From positions 1-14,343 of the forward strand of contig CAMLMQ010000058.1 in assembly GCA_946481135.1 (NCBI GenBank): a stretch of 14,343 nucleotides of DNA. Reading direction: 5' to 3'. The notes beneath the pieces are model-generated. The model had not been told where the DNA came from. It did no database searches and saw only the letters and a program-made list of their open reading frames with translations. Shown here in pieces: positions 1 through 7,289 of this stretch. Each line of letters opens with the position of its first letter. Position 1 is the stretch's first letter. Origin of the DNA: an uncultured Microbacteriaceae bacterium. Lineage in GTDB: Bacteria; Actinomycetota; Actinomycetes; Actinomycetales; Microbacteriaceae. Both the position numbers and the translations under genes were made by a program.

Positions 1-558
1 GATGTCGGTGTTGACCTCCTCCTGCGTCTTGTTGGAGTGGCGCGACAGGGTCTGCTCCAGCCAGGTGCGCAGGCGCAGCACCTCCTTCGCCTGGATCTCG
101 ATGTCCGACGCCTGCCCGCGCCCGGCCTCGCCGAATGCCGGCTGGTGGATGAGCACGCGCGAGTTCGGCAGCGCGAGACGCTTGCCGGGCGTGCCGGCGG
201 CGAGGATCACCGCGGCGGCCGAGGCGGCCTGACCGAGCACGACCGTCTGGATCTGCGGACGGATGTACTGCATCGTGTCGTAGATCGCCGTCATCGCCGT
301 GAACGAGCCGCCGGGGCTGTTGATGTACATGACGATGTCGCGGTCGGGGTCCATCGACTCGAGCACGAGCAGCTGGGCCATGACGTCATCCGCCGACGCG
401 TCGTCGACCTGCACGCCGAGGAAGATGATGCGGTCTTCGAAGAGCTTCGCGTACGGGTCCTGACGCTTGAAGCCGTAGGCGGTGCGCTCCTCGAAGCTCG
501 GGAGGATGTAGCGGCTCTCGGGCAGGTTCCCGGCGGCGCGGAACGTGGGGGTGTCCAT
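1..558 (-). CDS. clpP2: ATP-dependent Clp protease proteolytic subunit ClpP2 (C-terminus cut by window edge)
   Basis: Serine peptidase barrel subunit that, with ClpP1 and the ClpX or ClpC unfoldase, degrades tagged and misfolded cytoplasmic proteins. The 186 visible codons begin MDTPTFRAAG and run off the left edge. The ARYILPSF-like segment (RYILPSF, residues 16-22), FLGVQVDDASADD and the [11 protein letters not shown] loop match actinobacterial ClpP2 rather than ClpP1. Catalytic Ser113 (GQAASAAA) and His138 (LIHQP) are visible and are 25 residues apart, as in E. coli ClpP; the catalytic Asp lies outside the window. The start is preceded by AAGGGA and sits 9 bases after the clpP1 stop, so the two genes form one operon. 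The next gene in most actinobacteria is clpX, which cannot be seen here. Confidence 0.96.
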   Translation of the reverse strand, partial: MDTPTFRAAGNLPESRYILPSFEERTAYGFKRQDPYAKLFEDRIIFLGVQVDDASADDVMAQLLVLESMDPDRDIVMYINSPGGSFTAMTAIYDTMQYIRPQIQTVVLGQAASAAAVILAAGTPGKRLALPNSRVLIHQPAFGEAGRGQASDIEIQAKEVLRLRTWLEQTLSRHSNKTQEEVNTDI

Positions 559-567
559 GTCTGTCCC

Positions 568-1149
568 TTACTTGGTGCCGCCGCCACCGACGACGTCAGA
601 GGCGGATTCGCGGATGTGGTCGACGAAGCCGTACTCGAGGGCTTCCTGGGCGGTGAACCAGCGGTCGCGGTCGCCGTCGGCGTTGACCTGCTCGACGGTC
701 TTGCCGGTCTGCGCGGCGGTGATCTCGGCGAGGCGCTTCTTCATGTCGTTGATGAGTGCCGCCTGCGTCTGGATGTCGGACGAGGTGCCGCCGAACCCGC
801 CGTGCGGCTGGTGCAGCAGCACGCGGGCGTTGGGCGTGATGTAGCGCTTGCCCTTCGTGCCCGCGGTGAGCAGCAACTGCCCCATCGAGGCGGCCATGCC
901 GATGCCGACGGTGACGACGTCGTTGGGGATGAACTGCATCGTGTCGTAGATCGCCATGCCGGCGGTGATCGATCCACCGGGGCTGTTGATGTAGAGGTAG
1001 ATGTCCTTGTCCGAGTCCTCGGCGGCGAGCAGCAGAAGCTTCGCCGCGATCTCGTTCGCGTTCTCGTCACGCACCTCCGACCCGAGCCAGATGATGCGAT
1101 CCTTCAGCAGTCGGTCGAAGACGCTCGGCTGGAATGCCGGTTCGGCCAT
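568..1149 (-). CDS. clpP1: ATP-dependent Clp protease proteolytic subunit ClpP1
   Basis: First subunit of the two-component actinobacterial ClpP1P2 protease, which forms mixed double rings in the cytoplasm. The protein has 193 residues, the normal family length. The triad is complete: Ser88 in GMAASMGQ, His113 in LLHQPHGG and Asp162 in DRDRWF, with the same 25- and 49-residue spacings as E. coli ClpP. The oligomerisation and substrate loop [20 protein letters not shown] is intact. The ATG at 1149 has GGAG eight bases upstream. The start region holds a TAGATT -10-like box and a GATTCG-N4-CGAATC dyad. clpP2 follows after 9 bases. A divergent TPR gene starts 113 bases upstream instead of tig, the usual neighbour. 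Confidence 0.97.
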   Translation of the reverse strand: MAEPAFQPSVFDRLLKDRIIWLGSEVRDENANEIAAKLLLLAAEDSDKDIYLYINSPGGSITAGMAIYDTMQFIPNDVVTVGIGMAASMGQLLLTAGTKGKRYITPNARVLLHQPHGGFGGTSSDIQTQAALINDMKKRLAEITAAQTGKTVEQVNADGDRDRWFTAQEALEYGFVDHIRESASDVVGGGGTK

Positions 1150-1170
1150 GTCGGGAACTCCGTCTCTCTT

Positions 1171-1188
1171 GATTCGGGTTCGAATCTA
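1171..1188 (-). promoter_or_regulatory. Candidate clpP1 promoter element with dyad
   Basis: GATTCG-GGTT-CGAATC (1171-1186) is a perfect 6-bp inverted repeat about 22 bases upstream of the clpP1 ATG. Reading on the minus strand it overlaps TAGATT (1188-1183), a plausible -10 box. The CGC-N5-GCG core expected for the clp regulator ClgR is absent, so the bound factor, if any, is unknown. No convincing -35 was seen. Confidence 0.35.
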
Positions 1189-1262
1189 CTTGGCACGCCC
1201 GACCCGCCACGGCGCTGTTCGCCCTGGGCGCAGACCCGGCGGGCGGACCGTAGGGTCGAGGG

Positions 1263-1754
1263 GTGGACGACTGGCGGGCGCGGGTGGCGGCGGTCTGGGC
1301 GGATGCCGCGACGCGTTCCGAGGCGGAGGTCGTCGCGGCGATCGAGGCCCTCGTCGCGGAGCGCGCCGACGACGATGCCCTCGCCCTGTTCGAACTCGCC
1401 GGCGTGCGCGACTACGTCGGCCGCGAGGCCGAGGCCGAGCCGCTCTATCGGCGTGCCCTCGCCGCCGGTCTCCCCGAGGCGGAGCGTCCGTACGCCGTCA
1501 TCCAGCTCGCGTCGACCGTGCGGGTTCTGGGTCGGCCCGACGAGGCGCTGACCCTGCTGCGCGACGAGTTCGCCGACGACCCCGAGCATCCTCTCGCCGA
1601 CGCCGCGACCGCGTTCGCCGCGCTCGCCCTCGCCGACCTCGGCCGCGAACGCGACGCGCTCGCCGCGGCCCTGCGCGCGCTGACCCCGCACCTGCCCGCC
1701 TACCGCCGCGCGCTCGACGCGTACGCCGACGACCTCCTGGAGCCTCCCGCATGA
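1263..1754 (+). CDS. TPR_5-type tetratricopeptide repeat protein
   Basis: A 163-residue all-helical protein, probably a cytoplasmic protein-interaction scaffold; its partner is unknown. Residues about 38-125 (LALFELAGVRDYVGREAEAEPLYRR, then AVIQLASTVRVLGRPDEALTLL) show the TPR pattern with small residues at the helix-packing positions, and resemble the actinobacterial TPR_5 family. The start is GTG at 1263. TAGGGT lies exactly six bases before it and GAGGG directly abuts it, so the mRNA may be leaderless. The last codons overlap the next gene in ATGA (1751-1754), indicating translational coupling with the SMP-30 protein downstream. Confidence 0.85.
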   Translation: MDDWRARVAAVWADAATRSEAEVVAAIEALVAERADDDALALFELAGVRDYVGREAEAEPLYRRALAAGLPEAERPYAVIQLASTVRVLGRPDEALTLLRDEFADDPEHPLADAATAFAALALADLGRERDALAAALRALTPHLPAYRRALDAYADDLLEPPA

Positions 1755-2608
1755 TCGCCGACCGCCTCACCGACCGCATCACGGGGCACGGGGAGGGCGC
1801 CGTCTGGCATGAGCCGTGGGGCGCGCTGCGGTTCGTCGACATGTTCGCCGGCGACGTGCTGCGCCTCGACGCCGAGACCGGGGAGATCATGCGGATGCCG
1901 GTGGGCTCCGACATCGCGGCGATGGTGCGCCCCCGGGTCGGCCGCGGACTCGTCGTCGCGACCCGTCACCGCTTCGCGTTCTTCGACGCCGACCTGCGAC
2001 CCGACGGCGGCAGCGCGCCGATCGTCGCCCCCGGAGCGCGGTTCAACGACGGCGCCGTCGACCCCGTCGGCCGCATCCTCTGCGGCACGATCGGCGACGA
2101 ACAGGAGGAGGGCATCGCGGCGCTCTGGCGGCTCGAACCCGACGGCTCCGCGACGCGGGTGCTCGACGGCGTCACGGTCTCGAACGGCCTCGGGTTCACG
2201 CCCGACGGTTCGCGGGCCTACTACGTCGACACTCCGACCCGACGTCTCGACGTGTTCGACGTCGACGCGTCGGGCGAGTTGCACGACCGTCGGCCCCTCG
2301 TCGACGTCTCCGAGCTGAGCGGATACCCGGACGGCCTCTGCCTCGACGCCGAGGGCGGCATCTGGGTTGCCTTCTACGACGGCGGGGCGGTGCGCCGCTT
2401 CGACGGTTCGGGTCGACTCACCGAGGTGGTCGACATCCCGGGTGCGACCCGCGCGACGTCCTGCGCGATCGGCGGACCCTCGGGCACGACCCTCTACGTC
2501 ACGACGTCGCGGGAGCACCTCGCCGATGACGAGCAGCCGGCGGCGGGATCGCTGTTCACCGCCGAGGTCGGCGTGCGCGGCATCCCGGTCGGCGAGGTCG
2601 CCGTCTGA
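1751..2608 (+). CDS. SMP-30/gluconolactonase/LRE family protein
   Basis: A 285-residue six-bladed beta-propeller of the SMP-30/regucalcin family, which are metal-dependent lactonases acting on sugar lactones; the substrate here is unknown. Metal and substrate residues line up with human SMP-30: Glu15 (HGEGAVW), Arg97 and Asn99 (ARFNDGAVD), Asn145 (VSNGLGFTPDG) and Asp194 (GYPDGLCLD). The repeated DG/EG blade turns are clear. The ATG at 1751 was chosen because it overlaps the TPR stop and places Glu15 at the family position; the frame stays open far upstream, but that part has no family resemblance. It converges on the membrane-protein gene with only 3 bases between stops, and no terminator hairpin is visible between them. 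Confidence 0.9.
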   Translation: MIADRLTDRITGHGEGAVWHEPWGALRFVDMFAGDVLRLDAETGEIMRMPVGSDIAAMVRPRVGRGLVVATRHRFAFFDADLRPDGGSAPIVAPGARFNDGAVDPVGRILCGTIGDEQEEGIAALWRLEPDGSATRVLDGVTVSNGLGFTPDGSRAYYVDTPTRRLDVFDVDASGELHDRRPLVDVSELSGYPDGLCLDAEGGIWVAFYDGGAVRRFDGSGRLTEVVDIPGATRATSCAIGGPSGTTLYVTTSREHLADDEQPAAGSLFTAEVGVRGIPVGEVAV

Positions 2609-2611
2609 GGG

Positions 2612-3583
2612 TTAGTTCGAGCACCAGCCGAGGTAGCCTCCGCCGCCGAAGGTCGAGATGAAGCACTGGCGGAGGGTGCCGATCGGCGTGGCCGGGCGCG
2701 GCGCGTTGTCCTGGTGGGACGTGCGCGCGGTGGCTGCGGCCCCCGAGTAGCCGACGAGGGCCTCGCTCGTCGGGGCGAGCACGTGTGCCTCGCCGTCGAC
2801 GCGCTCGTCCCACGCGAGCGGCAGTTCGGTCGCGGCGACGGCCGCGAGGCGGTCGATGCTCTCCTGCAGCGCCGCGCGGGTCTCCTCGGTGGCGTACTCG
2901 AGGGCGGCGAGCGTCGACGCACCCGTGGCGGAGCCCGCCGCCGCGGCGCCGACGAGCGCGGCGTCGACCGCATCCACCGCCCCCTGGACGACGACGACGG
3001 AGTCGCGCGCATCGGCGGCGACCGAGTCGAGGCGTGCCGCCTCCGCGGCGACCTCGTCGCGCGCCGCCTCGCGGCGATCGCCATCGAGCTCGCCGTACGA
3101 CCGGGTCAGTTCGGCGACGAGGCGGTCGGGCGCGACGTCGACGGCGTCGAGGGCCGGGGCGATCTGCGACGCGTCGGCGGGGTCCGTGACCAGCGCCGAC
3201 AGTCCGGCGACGGCGGCGGTCAGCGCGTCGACGGCCTCGGGCGTGTACTCCCCCGGGTTCGCGGCGACGTTCTCCGACGCCGACACGGCGACCGCCTCGA
3301 GGTAGCCCGAAGCGGCGGCGAACGTCGCGTCGCGCTCGCCTGCCGCCTCCCGCGCCTCGTCGGCGGCGGTCAGGAGCGCGGCCGCGTCGGCCTGGGCGGC
3401 CGCGGTGACGGCGGCGCGCTCCACGGCCGAGACGGTGAGCGGAACCCCCGCGACGACGACCGCGACGGCGAGCCCGGCGGCGATCATCATCGGCCGCTTG
3501 AGCCGCCGGGGTGGCCGATCGACGTCGGATGCCGTCGCCGTCGTCGTGCTGGTCATGGCCGTGCCGGTCGACACGTCGCTCAT
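2612..3583 (-). CDS. Alanine-rich single-pass membrane protein with C-terminal Cys pair, unknown function
   Basis: Unrecognised protein of 323 residues. A Ser/Thr-rich N-terminus and a basic stretch (RPPRRLKRP, residues 23-31) precede one hydrophobic helix (about 32-54). This predicts a cytoplasmic N-terminus and a long external Ala/Asp/Glu-rich helical domain of coiled-coil character. The end is unusual: CFISTFGGGGYLGWCSN carries the only two cysteines, 14 residues apart, which could form a disulfide outside the cell. The ATG at 3583 was chosen over the one at 3655 because AGGGAGG precedes it by six bases; a TAGCCT box lies at 3626-3621. It stands alone in its direction, downstream of a hairpin closing the MarR gene. 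Confidence 0.75.
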   Translation of the reverse strand: MSDVSTGTAMTSTTTATASDVDRPPRRLKRPMMIAAGLAVAVVVAGVPLTVSAVERAAVTAAAQADAAALLTAADEAREAAGERDATFAAASGYLEAVAVSASENVAANPGEYTPEAVDALTAAVAGLSALVTDPADASQIAPALDAVDVAPDRLVAELTRSYGELDGDRREAARDEVAAEAARLDSVAADARDSVVVVQGAVDAVDAALVGAAAAGSATGASTLAALEYATEETRAALQESIDRLAAVAATELPLAWDERVDGEAHVLAPTSEALVGYSGAAATARTSHQDNAPRPATPIGTLRQCFISTFGGGGYLGWCSN

Positions 3584-3630
3584 CGTCGCCTCCCTGGGGC
3601 CGCGTGCGTCGTTCGCTCCCAGGCTAACCC

Positions 3631-3656
3631 GATGTGCCCCCCGTTCGGGGTACATC
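3631..3656 (-). terminator. Hairpin after the MarR-type gene
   Basis: GATGTGCCCC (3631-3640) and GGGGTACATC (3647-3656) pair as a 10-bp stem with one G-T wobble and a six-base loop. It lies 5 bases beyond the regulator's stop codon. No strong T run follows on the minus strand (only GGGTTAG), so termination would be of the GC-stem type. Confidence 0.45.
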
Positions 3657-3661
3657 CGCGA

Positions 3662-4132
3662 TCAGAGCGGCCGACCGCCCTTCGCGGGGTCGGCGTCGAG
3701 GTTGCGCAAGCCCTGCGCGAGCATCGTGTCGAGGCGGGCGAGCCAGGCGTCCTTTCCCCGGGAGAGGCGGCCGAGCAGATCGCGCTCGAGGCCGAGGAGG
3801 ACGTCGTGCTGTTCGCGACCGTAGGCCGAGAGCACGACGGGCTGCGCGCTGCCCTCGCCCTCGACGCGCTCGAGCACGCCCCGGTCGAGCAGTCCCGCGA
3901 CGAGCCGGAACGACGACTGCGGCACGACCCGCAGCATGCGGGCGAGATCGGCGTTCGTGATCGGTCCGGCCGTGCGCACGGCGTTCATGACGGCGAATTC
4001 GGCGAACGCGAACCCGTGCTCGGCGAACGCCTCGACGAGCTCGTGGCGCAGCACGCGGTGCAGGCGGAAGAGCAGGAAGGTCGAGTGCTCGCGGTAGTCG
4101 ATGTCGGGTTCCGAGGTCACGGCTGGGATCAT
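3662..4132 (-). CDS. MarR-family transcriptional regulator
   Basis: A 156-residue dimeric winged-helix regulator. Residues about 16-50 form the dimerising helices (FLLFRLHRVLRHELVEAFAEHG). Residues 58-86 (ITNADLARMLRVVPQSSFRLVAGLLDRGVL) form the helix-turn-helix, and 88-101 form the wing, followed by C-terminal dimerisation helices. The residue usually conserved near the wing in MarR (D-x-R) is replaced by EGEGSAQ, so it is a divergent member. The ATG at 4132 is used, with only a weak ribosome site; a GTG four codons later is an alternative. It lies 19 bases after the DUF1697 gene and is probably co-transcribed with it. Target and ligand are unknown. Confidence 0.82.
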   Translation of the reverse strand: MIPAVTSEPDIDYREHSTFLLFRLHRVLRHELVEAFAEHGFAFAEFAVMNAVRTAGPITNADLARMLRVVPQSSFRLVAGLLDRGVLERVEGEGSAQPVVLSAYGREQHDVLLGLERDLLGRLSRGKDAWLARLDTMLAQGLRNLDADPAKGGRPL

Positions 4133-4151
4133 CGCACACCGCAGGCGCGGC

Positions 4152-4667
4152 TCACCCGAGCAGCTTCTCGATCGTGTTGAGGTTGCGGGTGGTGAGCCAG
4201 GGCTTGTGGCGACCCGACCCCTGCGCCTTGCCGAACGCCGAGTCGAGCGTCGAGCCCTTCGGCGTCGACCAGTAGAGCACCCCGCCGCCCGCGCGGGTCT
4301 GCTCGATCGCCGGGTCGACCTCGACGGCCGCGAGCTCGGCGAGCAGGTCGGGGTCGAGCACGAACACCACGTACGCGTGACGGTCGGCCGTGCGCTCGAA
4401 CGGGTAGGCGGCCGCGAGCTCGCGCAGTCGATCCTGCTCCAGCACGTGCACCCACGCCTCGTAGCCGAAACGCGCCCGCAGCGCGCACTCGAGCAGTTCC
4501 TTCGCGACCGATGCGGCATCCGTCGTCGTGAACAGCACGTTGCCGCTCGCGAGCACGGTGCGCACATCGTCGTAGCCGAGCCCGCGCACCACGTCGGCGA
4601 GGTCGGCCATCTTCATGGTGATGCCGCCGACGTTGACCCCGCGCAACAGCCCCACGTACCGCGTCAT
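4152..4667 (-). CDS. DUF1697 family protein
   Basis: A 171-residue cytoplasmic protein matching the DUF1697 family in length and landmarks: N-terminal RYVGLLRGVNVGG, then DVRTVLASGNVLFTT (about residues 37-51), central LDPDLLAELAA, and the C-terminal signature TTRNLNTIEKLL. Biochemical function is not established for the family. The ATG at 4667 was preferred to an upstream in-frame ATG at 4754 because family homology begins with MTRYVGLLRG and GAGG is immediately upstream. It is the first gene of a probable two-gene unit with the MarR regulator. A long inverted repeat lies 44 bases upstream of the start. Confidence 0.9.
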   Translation of the reverse strand: MTRYVGLLRGVNVGGITMKMADLADVVRGLGYDDVRTVLASGNVLFTTTDAASVAKELLECALRARFGYEAWVHVLEQDRLRELAAAYPFERTADRHAYVVFVLDPDLLAELAAVEVDPAIEQTRAGGGVLYWSTPKGSTLDSAFGKAQGSGRHKPWLTTRNLNTIEKLLG

Positions 4668-4710
4668 GACCTCAGGATGCCGCGCACCGCCGACCGTGCG
4701 CCCCTTTCTC

Positions 4711-4768
4711 TCGATTCGTGCCAGTTGGCGGGTGATGCGCGGCGACTCCGCCAACTCGCACGAATCGA
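4711..4768. repeat. Long inverted repeat (21-nt arms) between tig and the DUF1697 gene
   Basis: The left arm 4711-4731 (TCGATTCGTG, CCAGTTGGCGG) and right arm 4748-4768 (CCGCCAACTC, GCACGAATCGA) are reverse complements with a single mismatch, around a 16-base centre. The structure is too long for a normal operator and has no T tract. It could be a REP-like or miniature mobile repeat, or a structured RNA element upstream of the DUF1697 gene. No second copy occurs in this window. Confidence 0.8.
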
Positions 4769-4796
4769 AGCGCGATGCAGTGGGAGCGGGAAACGG

Positions 4797-4830
4797 CGAA
4801 GCCCCCGGATCGCCGGATCCGGGGGCTTCG
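4797..4830 (-). terminator. Rho-independent terminator of tig
   Basis: CGAAGCCCCCGGATC (4797-4811) and its exact reverse complement (4816-4830) form a perfect 15-bp stem with a four-base GCCG loop, starting 7 bases beyond the tig stop codon. On the minus strand the stem is followed by GCCGTTTCCC, a short T tract. The opposite side reads GGTGGGG, so termination is expected mainly for tig. Confidence 0.82.
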
Positions 4831-4837
4831 GGTGGGG

Positions 4838-6202
4838 TCAGTGCGAGTGACCCTCGTGGTCGTGGTCGTGACCCTCGTGCTCGTCGGCGACGAAGGGGGC
4901 GCCGGCATCCTCTCCCGTGCCGAGCGCGCGCTCGACGAAGGCGGAGACATCCACGGCCTTGCCCTTGGTGTCGACGACCTTCGCCTTGCTCAGCACGGTC
5001 GCGAGCGCCTTCGAGCGGGCGATCTCGCCGACGACGCCGGGCAGCTGCCCGTTCTGGTCGAGGATCTTCACGAACTCACCCGGCTCCATGCCGTACTGGG
5101 CGCTCGCCTGCACGACGTAGGTGGTGAGCTCGTTCTGGCCGACCTTGATCTCCTCCTTCTCGGCGATCGCGTCGAGGAGGATCTGCGTGCGGAAGGTCTT
5201 CTCGCTCTCGGTGGCGACCTCGGCCCGGTGGGCGTCGTCCTCGAGGCGGTTCTCGTTCTCGAGATGACGGTGCACCTCGTCGTCGATGAGCTGCTGCGGC
5301 ACGGGAATGTCGAGCTTCTCGAGCAGCGTGTCGACGATCTTGTCGCGCGCCTCGATCGACTGCGAGAACTCCTTGCTCTTCTCCAGCTGGGCGCGGAGGT
5401 CGGCGCGCAGCTCGCCGATCGTGTCGAACTGCGACGCGATCTGGGCGAACTCGTCGTCGGCCTCGGGCAGCTCGCGCTCCTTCACCGACAGCAGGGTCAC
5501 AGCGATCTGCGCCTTCTCGCCGGCGTTGTCGCCGCCGAGCAGCTCCGACTCGAACGTCGTCGACTCGCCCGCGGTGAGGGTGTCGAGCGCCTCGTCGATG
5601 CCCTCGATGAGCTCTCCCGAGCCGAGCTCGTAGGAGACGTTGCTCGCGGTGTCGACCTCCTGGTCGCCGATCGTGGCGGTGAGGTCGAGGGTGACGAAGT
5701 CGCCGGTCTTCGCGGGACGGTCGACGGTGATGAGCGTGCCGAACCGGGTGCGCAGGTTCTCGAGCTCGGTCTCGACCTCGTCGGGGGTGACGGCGACCGG
5801 CTCGACCTCGAGCTTCAGACCCTCGTACTTCGGCAGTTCGAAGTCGGGGCGCACGTCGACCTCGACGACGACCTCGAGGTCGCCCGAGAAGTCTTTCGTG
5901 TCGGGCAGCTTGACGACGTCGGCGGAGGGGCGGCCGAGCGGCTTGAGACCCTCGGCGGTGGCGGCCTCGCGGTAGAACTTGTCGAGCCCCTCGTTGACGG
6001 CGTGGGTGATGACCTCGCCGCGGCCGACGCGCTGGTCGATGATCGGCGGCGGCACCTTGCCCTTGCGGAAGCCGGGGATGTTCACCGACTCGGCGATGTG
6101 CTGGTACGCGTGGGTGATGCTGGGCTTCAGCTCCTCCGGCGTCACCGTGATGTTCAGCTTCACGCGGGTGGGCGACAGGCGCTCGACGGTCGTCGTGACC
6201 AT
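4838..6202 (-). CDS. tig: Trigger factor, ribosome-associated chaperone and peptidyl-prolyl isomerase
   Basis: A 454-residue chaperone that docks on the ribosome exit tunnel and folds nascent chains. The ribosome-binding signature GFRKGKVP is at residues 44-51. The FKBP-type isomerase domain spans about 164-245 ([18 protein letters not shown], then [20 protein letters not shown]). The helical chaperone domain follows to about 430. The C-terminus ends in a His-rich tail, [15 protein letters not shown], with six histidines in 15 residues. The ATG at 6202 was chosen because [16 protein letters not shown] is the family N-terminus and AGGAG lies ten bases upstream; the frame stays open further but runs into tRNA-Pro. 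A strong terminator follows, so the distant clpP genes are not co-transcribed with it. Confidence 0.97.
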   Translation of the reverse strand: MVTTTVERLSPTRVKLNITVTPEELKPSITHAYQHIAESVNIPGFRKGKVPPPIIDQRVGRGEVITHAVNEGLDKFYREAATAEGLKPLGRPSADVVKLPDTKDFSGDLEVVVEVDVRPDFELPKYEGLKLEVEPVAVTPDEVETELENLRTRFGTLITVDRPAKTGDFVTLDLTATIGDQEVDTASNVSYELGSGELIEGIDEALDTLTAGESTTFESELLGGDNAGEKAQIAVTLLSVKERELPEADDEFAQIASQFDTIGELRADLRAQLEKSKEFSQSIEARDKIVDTLLEKLDIPVPQQLIDDEVHRHLENENRLEDDAHRAEVATESEKTFRTQILLDAIAEKEEIKVGQNELTTYVVQASAQYGMEPGEFVKILDQNGQLPGVVGEIARSKALATVLSKAKVVDTKGKAVDVSAFVERALGTGEDAGAPFVADEHEGHDHDHEGHSH

Positions 6203-6242
6203 GGGAATACGTCTCCTGGGGTGAAAGGGTGGGGCCGGTGAG

Positions 6243-6317
6243 TCGGGGCGACAGGATTTGAACCTGCGACCTCCCGCTCCCAAAGCGGGCGCTCTAGCCA
6301 AGCTGAGCTACGCCCCG
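6243..6317 (-). tRNA. tRNA-Pro(TGG)
   Basis: A full cloverleaf can be drawn: acceptor CGGGGCG/CGCCCCG, D arm GCTC/GAGC, anticodon stem CCCGC/GCGGG with loop TTTGGGA (anticodon TGG), T arm GCAGG-TTCAAAT-CCTGT, discriminator A. The CCA end is not encoded (CTC follows). Upstream on the minus strand, TAGACT (6344-6339) is a good -10 box. tig begins 40 bases after the tRNA. Confidence 0.97.
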
Positions 6318-6352
6318 GCGGGAGAAACGGCCCGGCACAGTCTAGCCGAGTG

Positions 6353-6391
6353 CGGCGGGAAGGATGCCGGGCCCCCCGGCGGGAAGGATGC
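6353..6391. repeat. Short direct repeat upstream of tRNA-Pro
   Basis: CGGCGGGAAGGATGC occurs at 6353-6367 and again at 6377-6391 with a 24-base period. It looks like a small tandem duplication in the spacer between the tRNA and the neighbouring gene end; no function is evident. Confidence 0.7.
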
Positions 6392-6396
6392 TGGGG

Positions 6397-6834
6397 CTAT
6401 CGGCAGGCGCCCGCGGGCCCCGCGCAGGCGAGCGTGACGGTGAGCAGCACGTAGCCGGCGACGAGCACGTAGCCGATGCCGGGGAACGCGAGGATGAGGG
6501 CGAGCACGGCGGGCCAGCCCGGCTTCTCGCGGCGCGCGAGGCCCACGATGCCGAGCAGCAGCCCGAGCACGCACAGCGCGGCGACGGGCACGATCGCGAT
6601 CGTCGCGGTGACGGTGAACCACGGCGGTCCGGGCACGAACGCGTCGCGGGTCTGCAGGTAGCCCCACACCGTCGCCCCCGCGAGCACGAGCACGGCGACG
6701 ACGAGCAGCACGAACGCGATGATCCCGAACACCGGGCGGCGGGGCCGACGCGCGCGACGCGTCTCGACCACCGGCTCGACCGGCGCGGCGACGGGCACGG
6801 ACGGTGCCGGCTCGGGCGGCTCGGGGAAAGTCAC
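6397..6834 (-). CDS. Three-helix membrane protein, unknown function
   Basis: A 145-residue protein, not assigned to a family. A Pro/Ala/Val-rich N-terminal tail and a basic patch (RRARRPRRP, 26-34) precede three hydrophobic segments at about 35-57, 73-99 and 107-134. The arrangement resembles the small DUF4190-like membrane proteins of actinobacteria, but no diagnostic motif was seen. The start is GTG at 6834, whose bases overlap the stop of the MerR gene in GTGA, so it is probably translated by coupling. TAGGGT lies six bases before the GTG, so a separate leaderless transcript is also possible. Confidence 0.75.
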   Translation of the reverse strand: MTFPEPPEPAPSVPVAAPVEPVVETRRARRPRRPVFGIIAFVLLVVAVLVLAGATVWGYLQTRDAFVPGPPWFTVTATIAIVPVAALCVLGLLLGIVGLARREKPGWPAVLALILAFPGIGYVLVAGYVLLTVTLACAGPAGACR

Positions 6835-7268
6835 GCGTCGACCCTAGTGCGCGTCGGCACGTCGGCCGGCCAGGTGCCGCCGTCGAGCAGGTCGGCGACG
6901 GTGGCGACGAAGTTGGGGCACGTGGCGATGTCGTGCCGGTCGCACTCGAAGGCGTGCGCCGTCATCTCTCGGGCACGCTGCAACTCCTGCATCCGCCGGT
7001 CGAGTTCGGCGAGATGGCTCTCGAGGATGTCGTGGCGCTCGGGCGCGTCCTCGTCGAGCAGGACGCGGATCTGGTCGAGCGCCATCCCGGCGGCTTTGCT
7101 GCGCACGATGACGGCGACGCGCACGACGTCGTCGTCGGTGTAGCGGCGGCGCCCGGCCCCGTCACGCTCGGGACGGAGCAGCCCCATCTGCTCCCAGTGC
7201 CGCAGCACGTTGGTGGGCAGCCCGAAGCGGGCCGCGGTGTCGCCGATCGACCACGCACTTGACTTCAT
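6831..7268 (-). CDS. MerR-family transcriptional regulator
   Basis: A 145-residue regulator of the MerR class, whose members twist promoters with long spacers into an active shape. The N-terminal winged helix-turn-helix is clear (WSIGDTAARFGLPTNVLRHWEQMGLLRPERDGAGRRRYTDDDV, residues 6-48). The dimerisation helix covers about 80-105. The C-terminus has two cysteines in a His/Cys-containing segment (HAFECDRHDIATCPNF) that could bind a metal or sense redox state. The ATG at 7268 has no Shine-Dalgarno and sits inside a 22-bp dyad. A TTGCGT-N17-CTTCAT promoter would start the mRNA at that ATG, suggesting a leaderless, self-regulated gene. It is divergent from the flavoprotein, its likely target. 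Confidence 0.9.
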   Translation of the reverse strand: MKSSAWSIGDTAARFGLPTNVLRHWEQMGLLRPERDGAGRRRYTDDDVVRVAVIVRSKAAGMALDQIRVLLDEDAPERHDILESHLAELDRRMQELQRAREMTAHAFECDRHDIATCPNFVATVADLLDGGTWPADVPTRTRVDA

Positions 7269-7289
7269 GTCGACATGAAGTCACAGGAT
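7259..7289 (+). promoter_or_regulatory. MerR-type operator and promoter of the flavoprotein gene
   Basis: GACTTCATGTC (7261-7271) is followed immediately by its exact reverse complement (7272-7282), a perfect 22-bp dyad. It lies almost wholly between TTGACT (-35, 7259-7264) and CAGGAT (-10, 7284-7289), which are separated by 19 bp. This is the overlong spacer typical of MerR-activated promoters. The half-site order resembles the E. coli SoxR site on soxS (CCTCAAGTT and its complement). The merR start codon lies inside the dyad. Confidence 0.75.

Noticed and set aside
1171..1186. ClgR operator upstream of clpP1
   Set aside because: The dyad GATTCG-N4-CGAATC lacks the CGC-N5-GCG core expected for ClgR sites, so it is listed only as an unassigned dyad.
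1001..1750. N-terminal extension of the SMP-30 protein through an open frame from 1001
   Set aside because: The extension is Arg/Gly/Pro-rich with no homology, lies over the TPR gene in another frame, and the ATG at 1751 fits family length and catalytic residue positions.
37..6241. Very long plus-strand open frames antisense to clpP (37-1551), the membrane/MarR genes (2714-4180) and tig (4775-6241)
   Set aside because: They are mirror frames of GC-rich genes, have Arg/Leu/Asp/Val-rich low-complexity translations and no family motifs, while the opposite strand encodes clear conserved proteins.
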